Assembly (NCBI GenBank): GCA_040752635.1
Contig: JBFMGS010000015.1
Location: forward strand, 1-41,427
Direction: 5' to 3'
Source: JBFMGS01 sp040752635
GTDB taxonomy: Bacteria > Bacillota > SHA-98 > UBA4971
DNA length: 41,427 nucleotides
Shown here piece after piece: positions 25,581 to 33,731 of the stretch; position 1 is the stretch's first letter; the number at the start of each line of letters is the position of its first letter. The notes below the pieces were generated by a model. It was given only the letters and a program-made list of their open reading frames with translations, did no database searches and had not been told where the DNA came from. Both the position numbers and the translations under genes were made by a program.

Positions 25581-26286
25581 GACGTGGTCCATCTTCAAGC
25601 GAGAAGTGGCGTCGTATTTCCTGTCACCCATTGCATACGTAATGGGAGCGGTGTTCTTGTTGCTCTCTGGGTACTTCTTCTCCATCATACTTCTGGCGAC
25701 CCATAGTGCGAGCATGCAGGGGGTCTTCGGCAACATGGCGGTCACGTTCATCTTCGTTGCGCCGGTCCTTACGATGCGGCTCATCGCGGAGGAACGGAAA
25801 CTCGGCACCGACGAGCTTCTCATGACCGCGCCGGTGAGCATCACCTCCATCGTTGTGGGAAAGTATCTTGCGAGCGTGTTTACCTACCTGGTCTTCCTGG
25901 CCGTGACCCTGTTCTACCCGGCTATCCTCATGTTCTACGGAAGCCCTGACATGGGCCCGATCTTCTCGGGCTACCTGGGGATGTTCCTGTTCGGTGCGGC
26001 GTGTCTTGCCGCAGGGACTTTTGCCTCAGCGTTGACGGAGAACCAGATGGTTGCGGGCGTAGTCGGCTTCGGCGTTCTCTTGTTGTTCTGGATACTGGGG
26101 TGGGTGAGCGCCGCGGTCACCGGTCCCGTGGGGGACGCTATATCGCTTCTTTCCATTCTCAAGCACTTCGATGACTTCCAAAAGGGGATCATCGATCTGT
26201 CTCACACCCTGTTCTATGTCAGCTTCATCTTCGTGTTTCTCTTCCTGGCCGTAAGGGTCATCGATTCCAGGAGGTGGAGCGCATGA
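25573..26286 (+). CDS. ABC-2 type permease, GldF-like
   Basis: Membrane partner of the GldA-like ATPase, 237 residues. The GTG at 25573 (MLKTWSIFKREVASYFLSP) is nine bases after GGAGG and overlaps the ATPase stop, so translation is coupled; an ATG at 25552 is less likely. Six hydrophobic segments are visible, starting with SPIAYVMGAVFLLLSGYFF. The cytoplasmic loop RLIAEERKLGTDELLMTAPVS is the conserved mark of the GldF/ABC-2 group. It ends in an ATGA junction with the next gene. Confidence 0.92.
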   Translation: MLKTWSIFKREVASYFLSPIAYVMGAVFLLLSGYFFSIILLATHSASMQGVFGNMAVTFIFVAPVLTMRLIAEERKLGTDELLMTAPVSITSIVVGKYLASVFTYLVFLAVTLFYPAILMFYGSPDMGPIFSGYLGMFLFGAACLAAGTFASALTENQMVAGVVGFGVLLLFWILGWVSAAVTGPVGDAISLLSILKHFDDFQKGIIDLSHTLFYVSFIFVFLFLAVRVIDSRRWSA

Positions 26287-27809
26287 AACCTATAACACCT
26301 CGCGCCTGCCCGATGCGAAAGCTCCTGCTGAGTCGCAAGATGCGCTATGGTTCAAACGCCCTCGTGCTGACCTTTGCCGCGGTAGCGATCGTATTCATGG
26401 TGAACTTTGTTGTATCGCGCCACCCGGCCAAGATCGACCTTACCCAGAACAAAATGTACACGTTGTCAGACGCGACCCGCAAGGTGCTTCGCGGAATGGA
26501 CCGCAACGTCAAAATAACCGCGTTCTTCCCTGAAGGCGACCCGCTCGGCCAGATGGTCCGCGACCTTCTCAAGGAGTACACGCGGATAAGCTCGAAGATA
26601 TCTGTGGAGTTCGTCGATCCGGACAAGAACCCGTCGCTTGCGAAGCAGTACGAGATCACGGCCTATGGCACTTCGGTGGTCGAGGCGGGCACTAGATCTC
26701 GCAAGGTCATGCAATATGACCTCACGGAATACAAAGGTGAGAGCCAGGTGCCGGGGTTCGCAGGTGAACAGGCGTTTACCAGAGCCATAATCGGTGTACT
26801 CCAGGAAGAAGAGAAGGAAGTGTACTTCCTCACCGGTCACGATGAACGGGATCTCATTCAAGACTACTGGCAGGCGAGGTCGTTTCTGGAAGGTGAAGGT
26901 TACACCACCAAGACCGTAAACCTCGCAACCGAAGGGAAGGTTCCGTCGGGCGCGGCGCTCCTCGTCATCGCGGGACCACGCAAGGACCTCGCACCCAAGG
27001 AGATCGCGGTGATTGAGACCTACCTCAACCAGGGCGGCAGGGTCATGGTGCTTGCCGAACCCTCGGGCCGGAAAGACGATCTTCCGAACCTCAAGGCTAT
27101 GCTCGGAAAGTGGGGCGTCGGGCTCAACGACGATGTAGTCATTGACCCCGCAAGCCACTATTTCCTGGACGCGGCAAGCCCCATTCCGGAGGCGCGTTAC
27201 CATGACATCACAGACAAGCTGATGTCACAAAAGCTTGGGACCGTGCTTCCGAGAAGCCGGAGCCTGTACAAGATCGACGTCCCCGAGGCGCCCGGGGTTA
27301 CTGTGTCTTCGCTTCTCGAGACAACGGACAAATCCTGGGGCGAAATGGACCTTGCGGCGAAACAGGTCTCGTTCGATCCCAAAGCTGACAACAAGGGCCC
27401 TCTCATGCTTGCGTGCGCCGTAGAGCGCACCCTCCAGGCAGAGCCCGGGACAGCAGGGAATACGGGGGAGCCGAGTGAAGAGAGGGCTTCCTCAACAGAA
27501 AGCGCTACGCAAGCCGCCGACTCCGAAGACTCCGGGCTTCGAACCAGGATGCTCGTAGTCGGCAACGCCAGTTTTCTCGACAACGACGTGGTCACATTTC
27601 AAGGGAACATCGACTTCTTCATGAACTCCGTCGCGTGGCTCGTAGGCAAGGCCGAGTCCATAACCATTCGGGCCAAGTCGCCCAGCTTCCAGCAAGTGTA
27701 CTTGACTGGAGGACAGGCGAGGTTCGTGTTCTACTCCACAGTTGTGGCGCTGCCACTCATGTTTGTGCTGGTCGGCGGCGCTATATGGCTGAGGAGGCGT
27801 AACCTATGA
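26283..27809 (+). CDS. GldG-like ABC-transporter accessory protein
   Basis: A membrane protein of 508 residues whose ATG at 26283 overlaps the permease stop (ATGA) and has GGAGG eight bases upstream. One N-terminal membrane helix (ALVLTFAAVAIVFMVNFVV) leads into a large extracytoplasmic part that begins with the family motif KIDLTQNKMYTLSDATRKVL. The middle resembles a GATase-like/DUF4350-type fold (LTGHDERDL, GPRKDLAPKEIAVIETYL, GGRVMVLAEPS). A low-complexity Ser/Glu/Ala stretch lies near residues 390-420. A C-terminal membrane helix (FVFYSTVVALPLMFVLVGG) with basic residues RRR ends the protein. Both ends are therefore membrane-anchored, as in GldG. The molecular role in this family is not established. 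Confidence 0.88.
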   Translation: MKPITPRACPMRKLLLSRKMRYGSNALVLTFAAVAIVFMVNFVVSRHPAKIDLTQNKMYTLSDATRKVLRGMDRNVKITAFFPEGDPLGQMVRDLLKEYTRISSKISVEFVDPDKNPSLAKQYEITAYGTSVVEAGTRSRKVMQYDLTEYKGESQVPGFAGEQAFTRAIIGVLQEEEKEVYFLTGHDERDLIQDYWQARSFLEGEGYTTKTVNLATEGKVPSGAALLVIAGPRKDLAPKEIAVIETYLNQGGRVMVLAEPSGRKDDLPNLKAMLGKWGVGLNDDVVIDPASHYFLDAASPIPEARYHDITDKLMSQKLGTVLPRSRSLYKIDVPEAPGVTVSSLLETTDKSWGEMDLAAKQVSFDPKADNKGPLMLACAVERTLQAEPGTAGNTGEPSEERASSTESATQAADSEDSGLRTRMLVVGNASFLDNDVVTFQGNIDFFMNSVAWLVGKAESITIRAKSPSFQQVYLTGGQARFVFYSTVVALPLMFVLVGGAIWLRRRNL

Positions 27810-29245
27810 AGAAGTTCGCAGGCACGTATATAGCGCTTGCCGTCCTGGCGGCCCTCGGCGCGTACATCCTGTTCGTCGAGGGGATAAAGCCCCCTGAGAA
27901 GAATGGCGAGAAGATCATTCTCGAGGTTCCAGCGGATGACATTACCCACCTTGCCATCGAGCAGGCCGGCGGGGTTGTCGAGCTCGAAAGGTCTGCAGAC
28001 GGCAAGTGGGCAATCACGGCACCCAAGCGGGTGGCCGCGAGCCAGGCCGCTGTGAAAGGCGTGGTGGACACACTTGCGAAGCTGAATTGCGAAAAAAAGG
28101 TGCAAGAGAAGGCTGATGACCTTCGGGTTTTCGGCTTGGATTCGCCCGAGGCCCGGGTGACGGCTACTACGAAGCGGGGAAGGAAGACCGTGCTGGTGGG
28201 CGCAATGACACCTGTCGGAAGCGCCCGTTATGTTAAACTTGGCGAAAGCGATCCCATATACATTCTAGGATCTAGTGTCGTGACAGCACTCCAGAAAAGC
28301 CTGGACGACCTGCGTGAGCGGGAGATCTTCCGGATGGCAAGTAGCTCCGTCACGGGCCTACGGATTCTGAGAGCTGGCGGCGCTGAGATGAGGCTCGAGA
28401 AAAAGGCGAATGATGAGTGGCGCATCGCGCACCCCTTCGACGACGAAGCTGACAGATGGCGGGTGAGCGACCTTATCTGGGACCTGACAGGACTTGAAGC
28501 TCAGGAGTTCGTGGACGATGAGGGGAAGGACCTGTCGCGCTGGGGGCTCGACCACCCGAGGCTACGGGTGGACGCCATCAGCTCCGAACGAACCTCGCCG
28601 TTGCAACTCTTCGTGGGGGCTCCCGGGCCGGATGGCAAGGGTTTTTACGTGCGGACTTCGGAGTCGGCCTCGGTATACCTGGTGAATCCGGCTGCGTTCT
28701 CGCCCCTTGAGACAAGCCCGCTTGATCTCATGAAGAAGGACATCGTCACGTGGAACGACGATGATCTCCTTCGCGTCACCTGCGAGGACCAGGGAAAAGC
28801 CGTGGCCTTCTTGAGGGAGGGCAAGGGCTGGAAGAGTGTTCTTCCAGGTCAGAGCATTGGTATAGCCGGAACTTCGCTCTCCAAGGCTCCTGCCGCGGGA
28901 ACGCCTGAAGTGGTCAAGGAGGGCGAGAAGTGGACGGTGAAAGGGGGCGCGAAGACCTTTTCACCGGAGGACATGGAGAAGCTCTGGACGGCACTTCGAG
29001 ACATCAAGGTCGTCGATGTCGCAGGCGAGGCTGTGGCTGGCGTTGGCGAGTCCGGTTACGGACTCGCCCGTCCGCGCGTACGCGTAGAACTCGACCTGGG
29101 CGACGGAAAGATCGTTGAACTCAAGGTTGGCTCCAAGACTCAAAGAGGGTACTACGCAGTCGTTACCGGAAGGAACCTCGTGTATCTTGTGGATGAGCAG
29201 AAGGTGCAGGCTCTGGAGTCCGAGATTCAGGCGCTATCCCGGTAG
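27806..29245 (+). CDS. DUF4340 domain protein of the GldA-F-G type operon
   Basis: A protein of 479 residues. The ATG at 27806 overlaps the preceding stop (ATGA) and has GAGGAGG nine bases upstream. A single N-terminal helix (YIALAVLAALGAYILFVEG) anchors a large external region made of repeated beta-rich modules. Each module runs like LERSADGKWAITAPKRVAAS, then DDLRVFGLDSPEARVTATTK, then GRKTVLVGAMTPVGSARYVKL, the typical DUF4340 pattern. A second related module starts near WGLDHPRLRVDA and a third near YGLARPRVRVEL. Genes of this family commonly end GldFG-type operons in many phyla. Its function is unknown; a periplasmic assembly or substrate-handling role is a guess. Confidence 0.88.
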   Translation: MKKFAGTYIALAVLAALGAYILFVEGIKPPEKNGEKIILEVPADDITHLAIEQAGGVVELERSADGKWAITAPKRVAASQAAVKGVVDTLAKLNCEKKVQEKADDLRVFGLDSPEARVTATTKRGRKTVLVGAMTPVGSARYVKLGESDPIYILGSSVVTALQKSLDDLREREIFRMASSSVTGLRILRAGGAEMRLEKKANDEWRIAHPFDDEADRWRVSDLIWDLTGLEAQEFVDDEGKDLSRWGLDHPRLRVDAISSERTSPLQLFVGAPGPDGKGFYVRTSESASVYLVNPAAFSPLETSPLDLMKKDIVTWNDDDLLRVTCEDQGKAVAFLREGKGWKSVLPGQSIGIAGTSLSKAPAAGTPEVVKEGEKWTVKGGAKTFSPEDMEKLWTALRDIKVVDVAGEAVAGVGESGYGLARPRVRVELDLGDGKIVELKVGSKTQRGYYAVVTGRNLVYLVDEQKVQALESEIQALSR

Positions 29246-29533
29246 GGTGGGAGCGAACTAGAGGATGCGGCTTGCGGCGGCCCTATCTCCGGTGATGTGT
29301 TGTGAGCTGGTCGGGCCCGCGGTCATGCGGCGCTGAAAGGCGCCACGGCTGCGGGCTCTGGCTTTCACCGGCGGCTCGCGCGGGGCTGCAGCTGAACCCG
29401 GACGGTATGAAGGAGCCAGAGAGGCTTGCACGAAAAGTACATGCGAGCACCGGCGACCCCCAGCAGAGTCCGCATGCTAGACGTGGCGTGAGCCTGGGGC
29501 GACCGTCTTAGCTGGCAAGGGGGAGGTATTTGC
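29246..29533 (+). other. Structured intergenic region, candidate RNA or terminator cluster
   Basis: No coding gene is supported here. CCGGTGA at 29289-29295 pairs with TCACCGG at 29365-29371, enclosing GGGCCCGC (29313-29320) paired with GCGGGCTC (29351-29358, one G-T) and an inner GGCGC-TGAAAG-GCGCC (29329-29344). A second stem pairs GCTTGCA (29424-29430) with TGCGAGC (29442-29448). A third pairs CCCCAG (29458-29463) with CTGGGG (29494-29499). There is no T-tract. It matches no RNA family that I recognise. Confidence 0.4.
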
Positions 29534-30481
29534 ATGACTAGGCGCATGTCCATCGACAGGCTCTTGCCGGCCTGTTGCTTCACTTCGCCACACCGGTCTC
29601 CGAGGAAAGTCCGTTGGCCGGCAGCCCTTGCGGCCTTCGCCCTCGTGTTCCTCCTCGCGGTCTTTCTTTTGCCCTTGCCAGGCGCCCGCGGCGCGACAGG
29701 CCCCGCAAAGGCCGAACTCGTCGTGCATTTCATCGACGTCGGCCAGGGTGACTCCATTCTTGTGCAAACGCCCTCCGGCAAGACGATGCTCATCGACGGC
29801 GGCCCGGTCGAGGCCTCGGAGCGGCTCTTGTCATACCTGAAGACGAGCGGGGTTGAGAGAATCGACGTCCTGGTGGCTACGCATCCCCATGCCGATCACA
29901 TAGGCGGACTCCAGGAGGTGCTCAGGACGTTTCCCGTGGGGCTTGTGGTAGATCCCGGAAAGGTTCACACTACTGCGACGTATGAGCGATTCCTCACGCT
30001 CGTAGACCAGAAAGACATCCCTTTCAGGCTCGGGAGAGCCGGGGACGAAATCACGCTCGACTCAGAGCTGGAGGTGGATGTTTTGAACCCGGCCGAACCG
30101 CTCCCTGAAAGCGTCAACGATTGCTCTGTGGTCATCAAGATCTCGTACGGAAAGGTAAGCTTCTTGCTGACGGCTGACGTAGAGAAGGAAGCAGAGAATG
30201 CGATGCTTGGCAGGGGCGCCGATCTCCAGGCGACCGTCCTCAAGGTCGCACACCACGGCAGCAGGTCTTCCTCAAGCCCGTGGTTCCTCAAGAAGGTTAA
30301 GCCCAGGGTTGCTGTGATCCAGGCAGGTTCGGGTAATCCCTATGGCCATCCTCATCGCGTCACCATCCTCAATCTTCAGGATTACACCGATAAGATCTAC
30401 CGCACGGACCGTAGCGGCAGCATCGTTGTGGCAAGCGATGGCCACACCTTCACGGTAAAGCCTGAGAGAGGCACCCCATGA
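29534..30481 (+). CDS. Secreted or membrane-anchored metallo-beta-lactamase-fold hydrolase (ComEC C-terminal-like)
   Basis: A 315-residue metal-dependent hydrolase related to the beta-lactamase-like domain of the competence protein ComEC. The ATG at 29534 follows GGGGGAGG by seven bases. After a long basic N-terminal region there is one hydrophobic segment (residues 29-48, WPAALAAFALVFLLAVFLLP), so the catalytic part lies outside the cell or in the envelope. The fold motifs are HFIDVGQGDSILVQTPSG, the zinc site THPHADHIGG, NDCSVVIKISYG, the ADVEKEAE strand and the second metal segment KVAHHGSRSSS. The substrate may be extracellular nucleic acid, by analogy with ComEC, but this is inferred. 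No ComEC channel gene is nearby. Confidence 0.9.
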   Translation: MTRRMSIDRLLPACCFTSPHRSPRKVRWPAALAAFALVFLLAVFLLPLPGARGATGPAKAELVVHFIDVGQGDSILVQTPSGKTMLIDGGPVEASERLLSYLKTSGVERIDVLVATHPHADHIGGLQEVLRTFPVGLVVDPGKVHTTATYERFLTLVDQKDIPFRLGRAGDEITLDSELEVDVLNPAEPLPESVNDCSVVIKISYGKVSFLLTADVEKEAENAMLGRGADLQATVLKVAHHGSRSSSSPWFLKKVKPRVAVIQAGSGNPYGHPHRVTILNLQDYTDKIYRTDRSGSIVVASDGHTFTVKPERGTP

Positions 30482-30698
30482 CCATGGGCGGCCCGTCCCA
30501 ACTGCCCAACTTGCAGAAAACCAATCCGCTCGGGAAGGATTTGGGCGTTTTCGGCGAATTAATAACGGGTGCTTCGGTTGGCGCCCGCGACGCAGGATTT
30601 TCGCGGCGGGTTGTGCTGCGGTGGAAAACGTGTAGAGGATTCAGAGTGCGGGTCGCGGGTCACCCGGGATCGCAGTCATTTGGAGGGAAGGTGCGGAG

Positions 30699-32075
30699 AT
30701 GTTGGACCTATTGAAGGCGGTCGTAGCCGGTGCCGAAGGGTACGCCGAGATCCGGTATCACAGGCGCCTGCAGACGGTCATCGAGGCTCGCAATGGTGCG
30801 TTGAAGCAGGTTGAGCGGCGGACCCTGGCCGGCGCCGGCGTGCGGTGCCTTGTCGATGGCTCCTGGGGATTTGTGTCCACTACCGATGTGAGCGAATCGG
30901 GGCTCTCGAAGGCGCTCGCCGAAGCGTCTCAGGCAGCGAGGGCAGGTGCAAGGCTTCGGCGGGAGAGGGCCACGCTCGCGCCGGCGCGCCTTGCCAGGGG
31001 CGAGTTCATCTACCAGGACGACGCGGGGGAGCCGGACATCGCAACGAAGATCGAGACCGTCCTTGCGGCCGAGAAGCGTATGCGCGATGCCTCCCCGCTG
31101 GTGGTTGGAAGCATCGTTGTCTATACCCAATACGCCGACGAGAAGTTCATCGTAACCTCTGATGGTGCTCAAGCACACATAAGAGACAACAAGCCGAGCT
31201 TTCATGTAATGGCCACCGCCCTGCGTGATGGCAAGCGTGAGGCTGCGGGGGAAGGATGGGGTGTGACCGGCACCTGGCAGGATCTCATGAAGAAGAAGGA
31301 ACTCAATCGAGCGGTCGATCAGGTTGTGGAACTGGCATTAAAGAAGCTCGATGCAGGATATGCAAAGGGCGGGCAGTACACTGTTATTCTCGATCCGGAG
31401 CTTGTCGGGGTCCTGTCACACGAAGCCATAGGGCACACGGTCGAAGCGGATTTCGTCCAGAGCGGGTCCGTGGTGAAAGACAAGATCGGCGAGATGGTCG
31501 CAAGCGACCTGGTGACGCTGGTGGATGATGGGACGGTGGCGGGCGCCGCAGGGATGGTGCTGGTAGACGATGAGGGCGTGCAAGGCGAGAGAACCGTCAT
31601 CATTGACAAGGGAATCCTGCGCAATTACCTCCACAGTCGCGAATCTGCAGCAGCGTTCGGGACCGAGCCCCGGGGCAACGCGCGAGCGTTCACATACCGG
31701 GATGAGCCGATCATCCGAATGACCAATACCTTCATTCTTCCTGGCGAGGCCGACCTGGACGACATGATCGCCGGAGTAGAGGAAGGGTTCTTCCTGAAGG
31801 GAATGGGGCAGGGAGGGCAGGCCGACGCTACCGCCGAGTTCATGTTCGGAGTAGCTGAGGCCTACAAGATCGAGCGCGGCAAGGTAGGAGAGCTCGTCAA
31901 GGGGATGACCATCTCAGGTCAGGCCTTCGAGGTGCTAAAGAGCGTGGATGCCATCTCAAAAGACTTCGAGCTAGACCTGGGAGCGAGTCATTGCGGCAAA
32001 TGGCAGCCTGCGAAGGTCGATGCCGGCGGCCCGTACCTGCGCTGCCGCGTGACCATCGGCGGACGTCAAGAGTAG
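30699..32075 (+). CDS. tldD: Metalloprotease TldD
   Basis: Catalytic subunit of the TldD/TldE heterodimeric protease, which degrades unfolded peptides and, in some bacteria, trims modified peptides such as microcin B17. It has 458 residues and starts at the ATG at 30699 behind GGAGGGAAGGTGCGGAG. The zinc motif is HEAIGH (His 241, Glu 242, His 246), followed by TVEAD, and the fourth ligand is probably the cysteine of SHCGKWQP near the C-terminus. The N-terminal half binds the peptide chain. The tldE gene begins 13 bases downstream, so the pair is co-transcribed. The 217 bases before it hold no gene I can support. No ribosomal-peptide precursor is visible nearby. Confidence 0.95.
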   Translation: MLDLLKAVVAGAEGYAEIRYHRRLQTVIEARNGALKQVERRTLAGAGVRCLVDGSWGFVSTTDVSESGLSKALAEASQAARAGARLRRERATLAPARLARGEFIYQDDAGEPDIATKIETVLAAEKRMRDASPLVVGSIVVYTQYADEKFIVTSDGAQAHIRDNKPSFHVMATALRDGKREAAGEGWGVTGTWQDLMKKKELNRAVDQVVELALKKLDAGYAKGGQYTVILDPELVGVLSHEAIGHTVEADFVQSGSVVKDKIGEMVASDLVTLVDDGTVAGAAGMVLVDDEGVQGERTVIIDKGILRNYLHSRESAAAFGTEPRGNARAFTYRDEPIIRMTNTFILPGEADLDDMIAGVEEGFFLKGMGQGGQADATAEFMFGVAEAYKIERGKVGELVKGMTISGQAFEVLKSVDAISKDFELDLGASHCGKWQPAKVDAGGPYLRCRVTIGGRQE

Positions 32076-32088
32076 AGGGGGACTTGAA

Positions 32089-33423
32089 GTGAAGGGCCTG
32101 GATCTTTGCGAGGAGCTGGTCCGCCGCGCCACGGCCATGGGCGCGGACGAGGCCGAGGTTTACTACCTCAAGACTCGAAAGCTCGAGGCGGTTTTCGAGA
32201 AGAACGACCTTCAGGTGCCGAAAGGGGACACTTACGAAGGCGTCGGGGTCCGCGTGATCCGCGATCGCAGGCAGGGCTTTGCGGCGACGAATGTTCTCAC
32301 CCGTGAGGTGCTCGATGATACCATCAGCGCCGCCATCGCCATCGCGACCGCTTCGCCGGAGGATCCCAACCACTACCTGCCTGAACCTTCCGAGGCAAAG
32401 CCGGTTCCAGGGATCTACGACGAAAAAGCCTCCGGTGTGAAGCTGGAGAACGTGCTCGACCTGGGGCGCAGTTTCGTTGAGGCGGCGCGAGGCTACGACC
32501 GCCGCGTCACCATCGATTCTGCAAGTTTTACCGCCCAGTTGAGTGAGGAAGCCGTCGTGAACTCCAAAGGGGTGGGCGTATCCCAGCGCGGCAGCGCGTT
32601 TACATGCGTCGGCATGGGTTTCGCGCGCGATGGGGACGACGTTTCATCCTTTGATGTCGAGTATTCCGCTTCATGTGTGCTGTCGGGCATTGATCCGGCG
32701 GCCATCGGACGGCGGCTCGGGGAAAAGGTCGTAAAGTCCCTTGGGGCGACGACCATTCCCAGCTTCAAGGGGGCTGTGATAATCACTCCTTACGCAGGTC
32801 CCGAACTTATCGGAGGACCGGTCAAGTTCTCCGTGAACGCCGAGAACGTCCAGAACGGCCGATCCCAGTGGAAAGGAAAGATCGGCTCCAAGGTGGCTGC
32901 CGAGCTGTTATCCTTGGTGGACGATCCCCGCATACCGGGAGGCGTAGGCTCAACCGTGTTCGACCGCGAGGGTGTGCCGCCCGAGCCTCTTCAGATCATC
33001 GCCGGGGGAACGCTCAACCATTACCTGCACAACTGCTACACCGCTCGTAAGGAGGGAAGGAGATCGAATGGCCGGGCGGTTGGCAGCGATCAGAGCCTGC
33101 CGGGCATCGGCACCACTAACCTCGTGTTCGCGCCGGGCAAGACACCGCTGGACGAGATTATCCGAAGTTGCTCTAAGGGCCTCATGGTCAACCGGTTCTC
33201 CGGAACCCTCGATCCAATAAGCGGTGATTTCTCGGGGGTTGTCAAGGGCGGCCACTATATCGAGAACGGCGAGCTCGCAAGGCCGGTAAAGGAGGTAATG
33301 ATCGCAGGCAACATCTACGAACTACTTCACCATATCACCGCCGTCTCGAGAGAAGTCGTGACTCTCGGGGATACGAGGCTGCCCTACGTCCAGATAGACG
33401 GGGTGTCCGTAACGGGCAAATAG
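32089..33423 (+). CDS. tldE: TldE/PmbA protease subunit
   Basis: Non-catalytic partner of TldD, 444 residues, from a GTG at 32089 behind AGAGGGGG. The overall fold follows TldD (AEVYYLKTRKLEAVFEKND near the start; GNIYELLHHITAVSREV near the end), but the HExxxH zinc motif is missing, as expected for TldE. The region of TldE that faces the TldD active site is present (AKPVPGIYDEKASG, RIPGGVGSTVFDREGVPP). It lies directly after tldD in the same operon. The stop codon's last base begins the structured region described next. Confidence 0.94.
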   Translation: MKGLDLCEELVRRATAMGADEAEVYYLKTRKLEAVFEKNDLQVPKGDTYEGVGVRVIRDRRQGFAATNVLTREVLDDTISAAIAIATASPEDPNHYLPEPSEAKPVPGIYDEKASGVKLENVLDLGRSFVEAARGYDRRVTIDSASFTAQLSEEAVVNSKGVGVSQRGSAFTCVGMGFARDGDDVSSFDVEYSASCVLSGIDPAAIGRRLGEKVVKSLGATTIPSFKGAVIITPYAGPELIGGPVKFSVNAENVQNGRSQWKGKIGSKVAAELLSLVDDPRIPGGVGSTVFDREGVPPEPLQIIAGGTLNHYLHNCYTARKEGRRSNGRAVGSDQSLPGIGTTNLVFAPGKTPLDEIIRSCSKGLMVNRFSGTLDPISGDFSGVVKGGHYIENGELARPVKEVMIAGNIYELLHHITAVSREVVTLGDTRLPYVQIDGVSVTGK

Positions 33424-33731
33424 GTCAGCTATGCCACGCATAAACGCGGGGGCTTGCGACGAGCGAGCCCGGAGCTGACCTGCCTCGGCCAGGGCCGAAA
33501 GGCCATCGGGCTATGTTATCCAGGTCATGACACCCTGGGGTACGCGCCAGCTCCAGGCCCTGTCGTCCAGCATTGGACAGGCATACAGGGTCTAAGCCAG
33601 TGTGTTGGGCCTGACAGGCCTGGATAACACTGGCGAGGCAAACATTACTCGGCGCGGCGAAGAAGCTACAGTAATGGAAAAGGAGGGAGCGGCGTCTCCT
33701 CACACCTAAAGGCGGAGGCTACCGACGCCGC
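33423..33731 (+). promoter_or_regulatory. Highly structured leader before the fumarase genes, candidate regulatory RNA
   Basis: Perfect inverted repeats fill this space. GGTCAGCT (33423-33430) pairs with AGCTGACC (33473-33480) around GGGCTTGC-GACGA-GCGAGCCC (33450-33470, one G-T). Next is GGCC-GAAA-GGCC near 33494-33505. TGTTATCCAGG (33514-33524) pairs with CCTGGATAACA (33619-33629). GCCAGTGT (33596-33603) pairs with ACACTGGC (33627-33634) around GGCCT-GAC-AGGCC. These last two long pairings share bases and exclude each other. Finally GCGGCGTC (33689-33696) pairs with GACGCCGC (33724-33731), ending at the fumarase start codon and enclosing its ribosome binding site GGCGGAGG. No known riboswitch motif or T-tract is seen. 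Confidence 0.55.

Noticed and set aside
29602..29613. GAGGAAAGTCCG, identical to a conserved segment of RNase P RNA
   Set aside because: It lies in the signal/anchor-coding part of a clear metallo-beta-lactamase-fold gene; none of the other RNase P core segments follows, and the downstream sequence is plainly protein-coding. Chance match.
29424..33470. Similar GCTTGC/GCGAGC stems and GAAA-containing hairpin loops in both structured intergenic regions, suggesting one repeated RNA family
   Set aside because: The elements occur in opposite order with different spacing and flanks, so common ancestry is not supported by eye.
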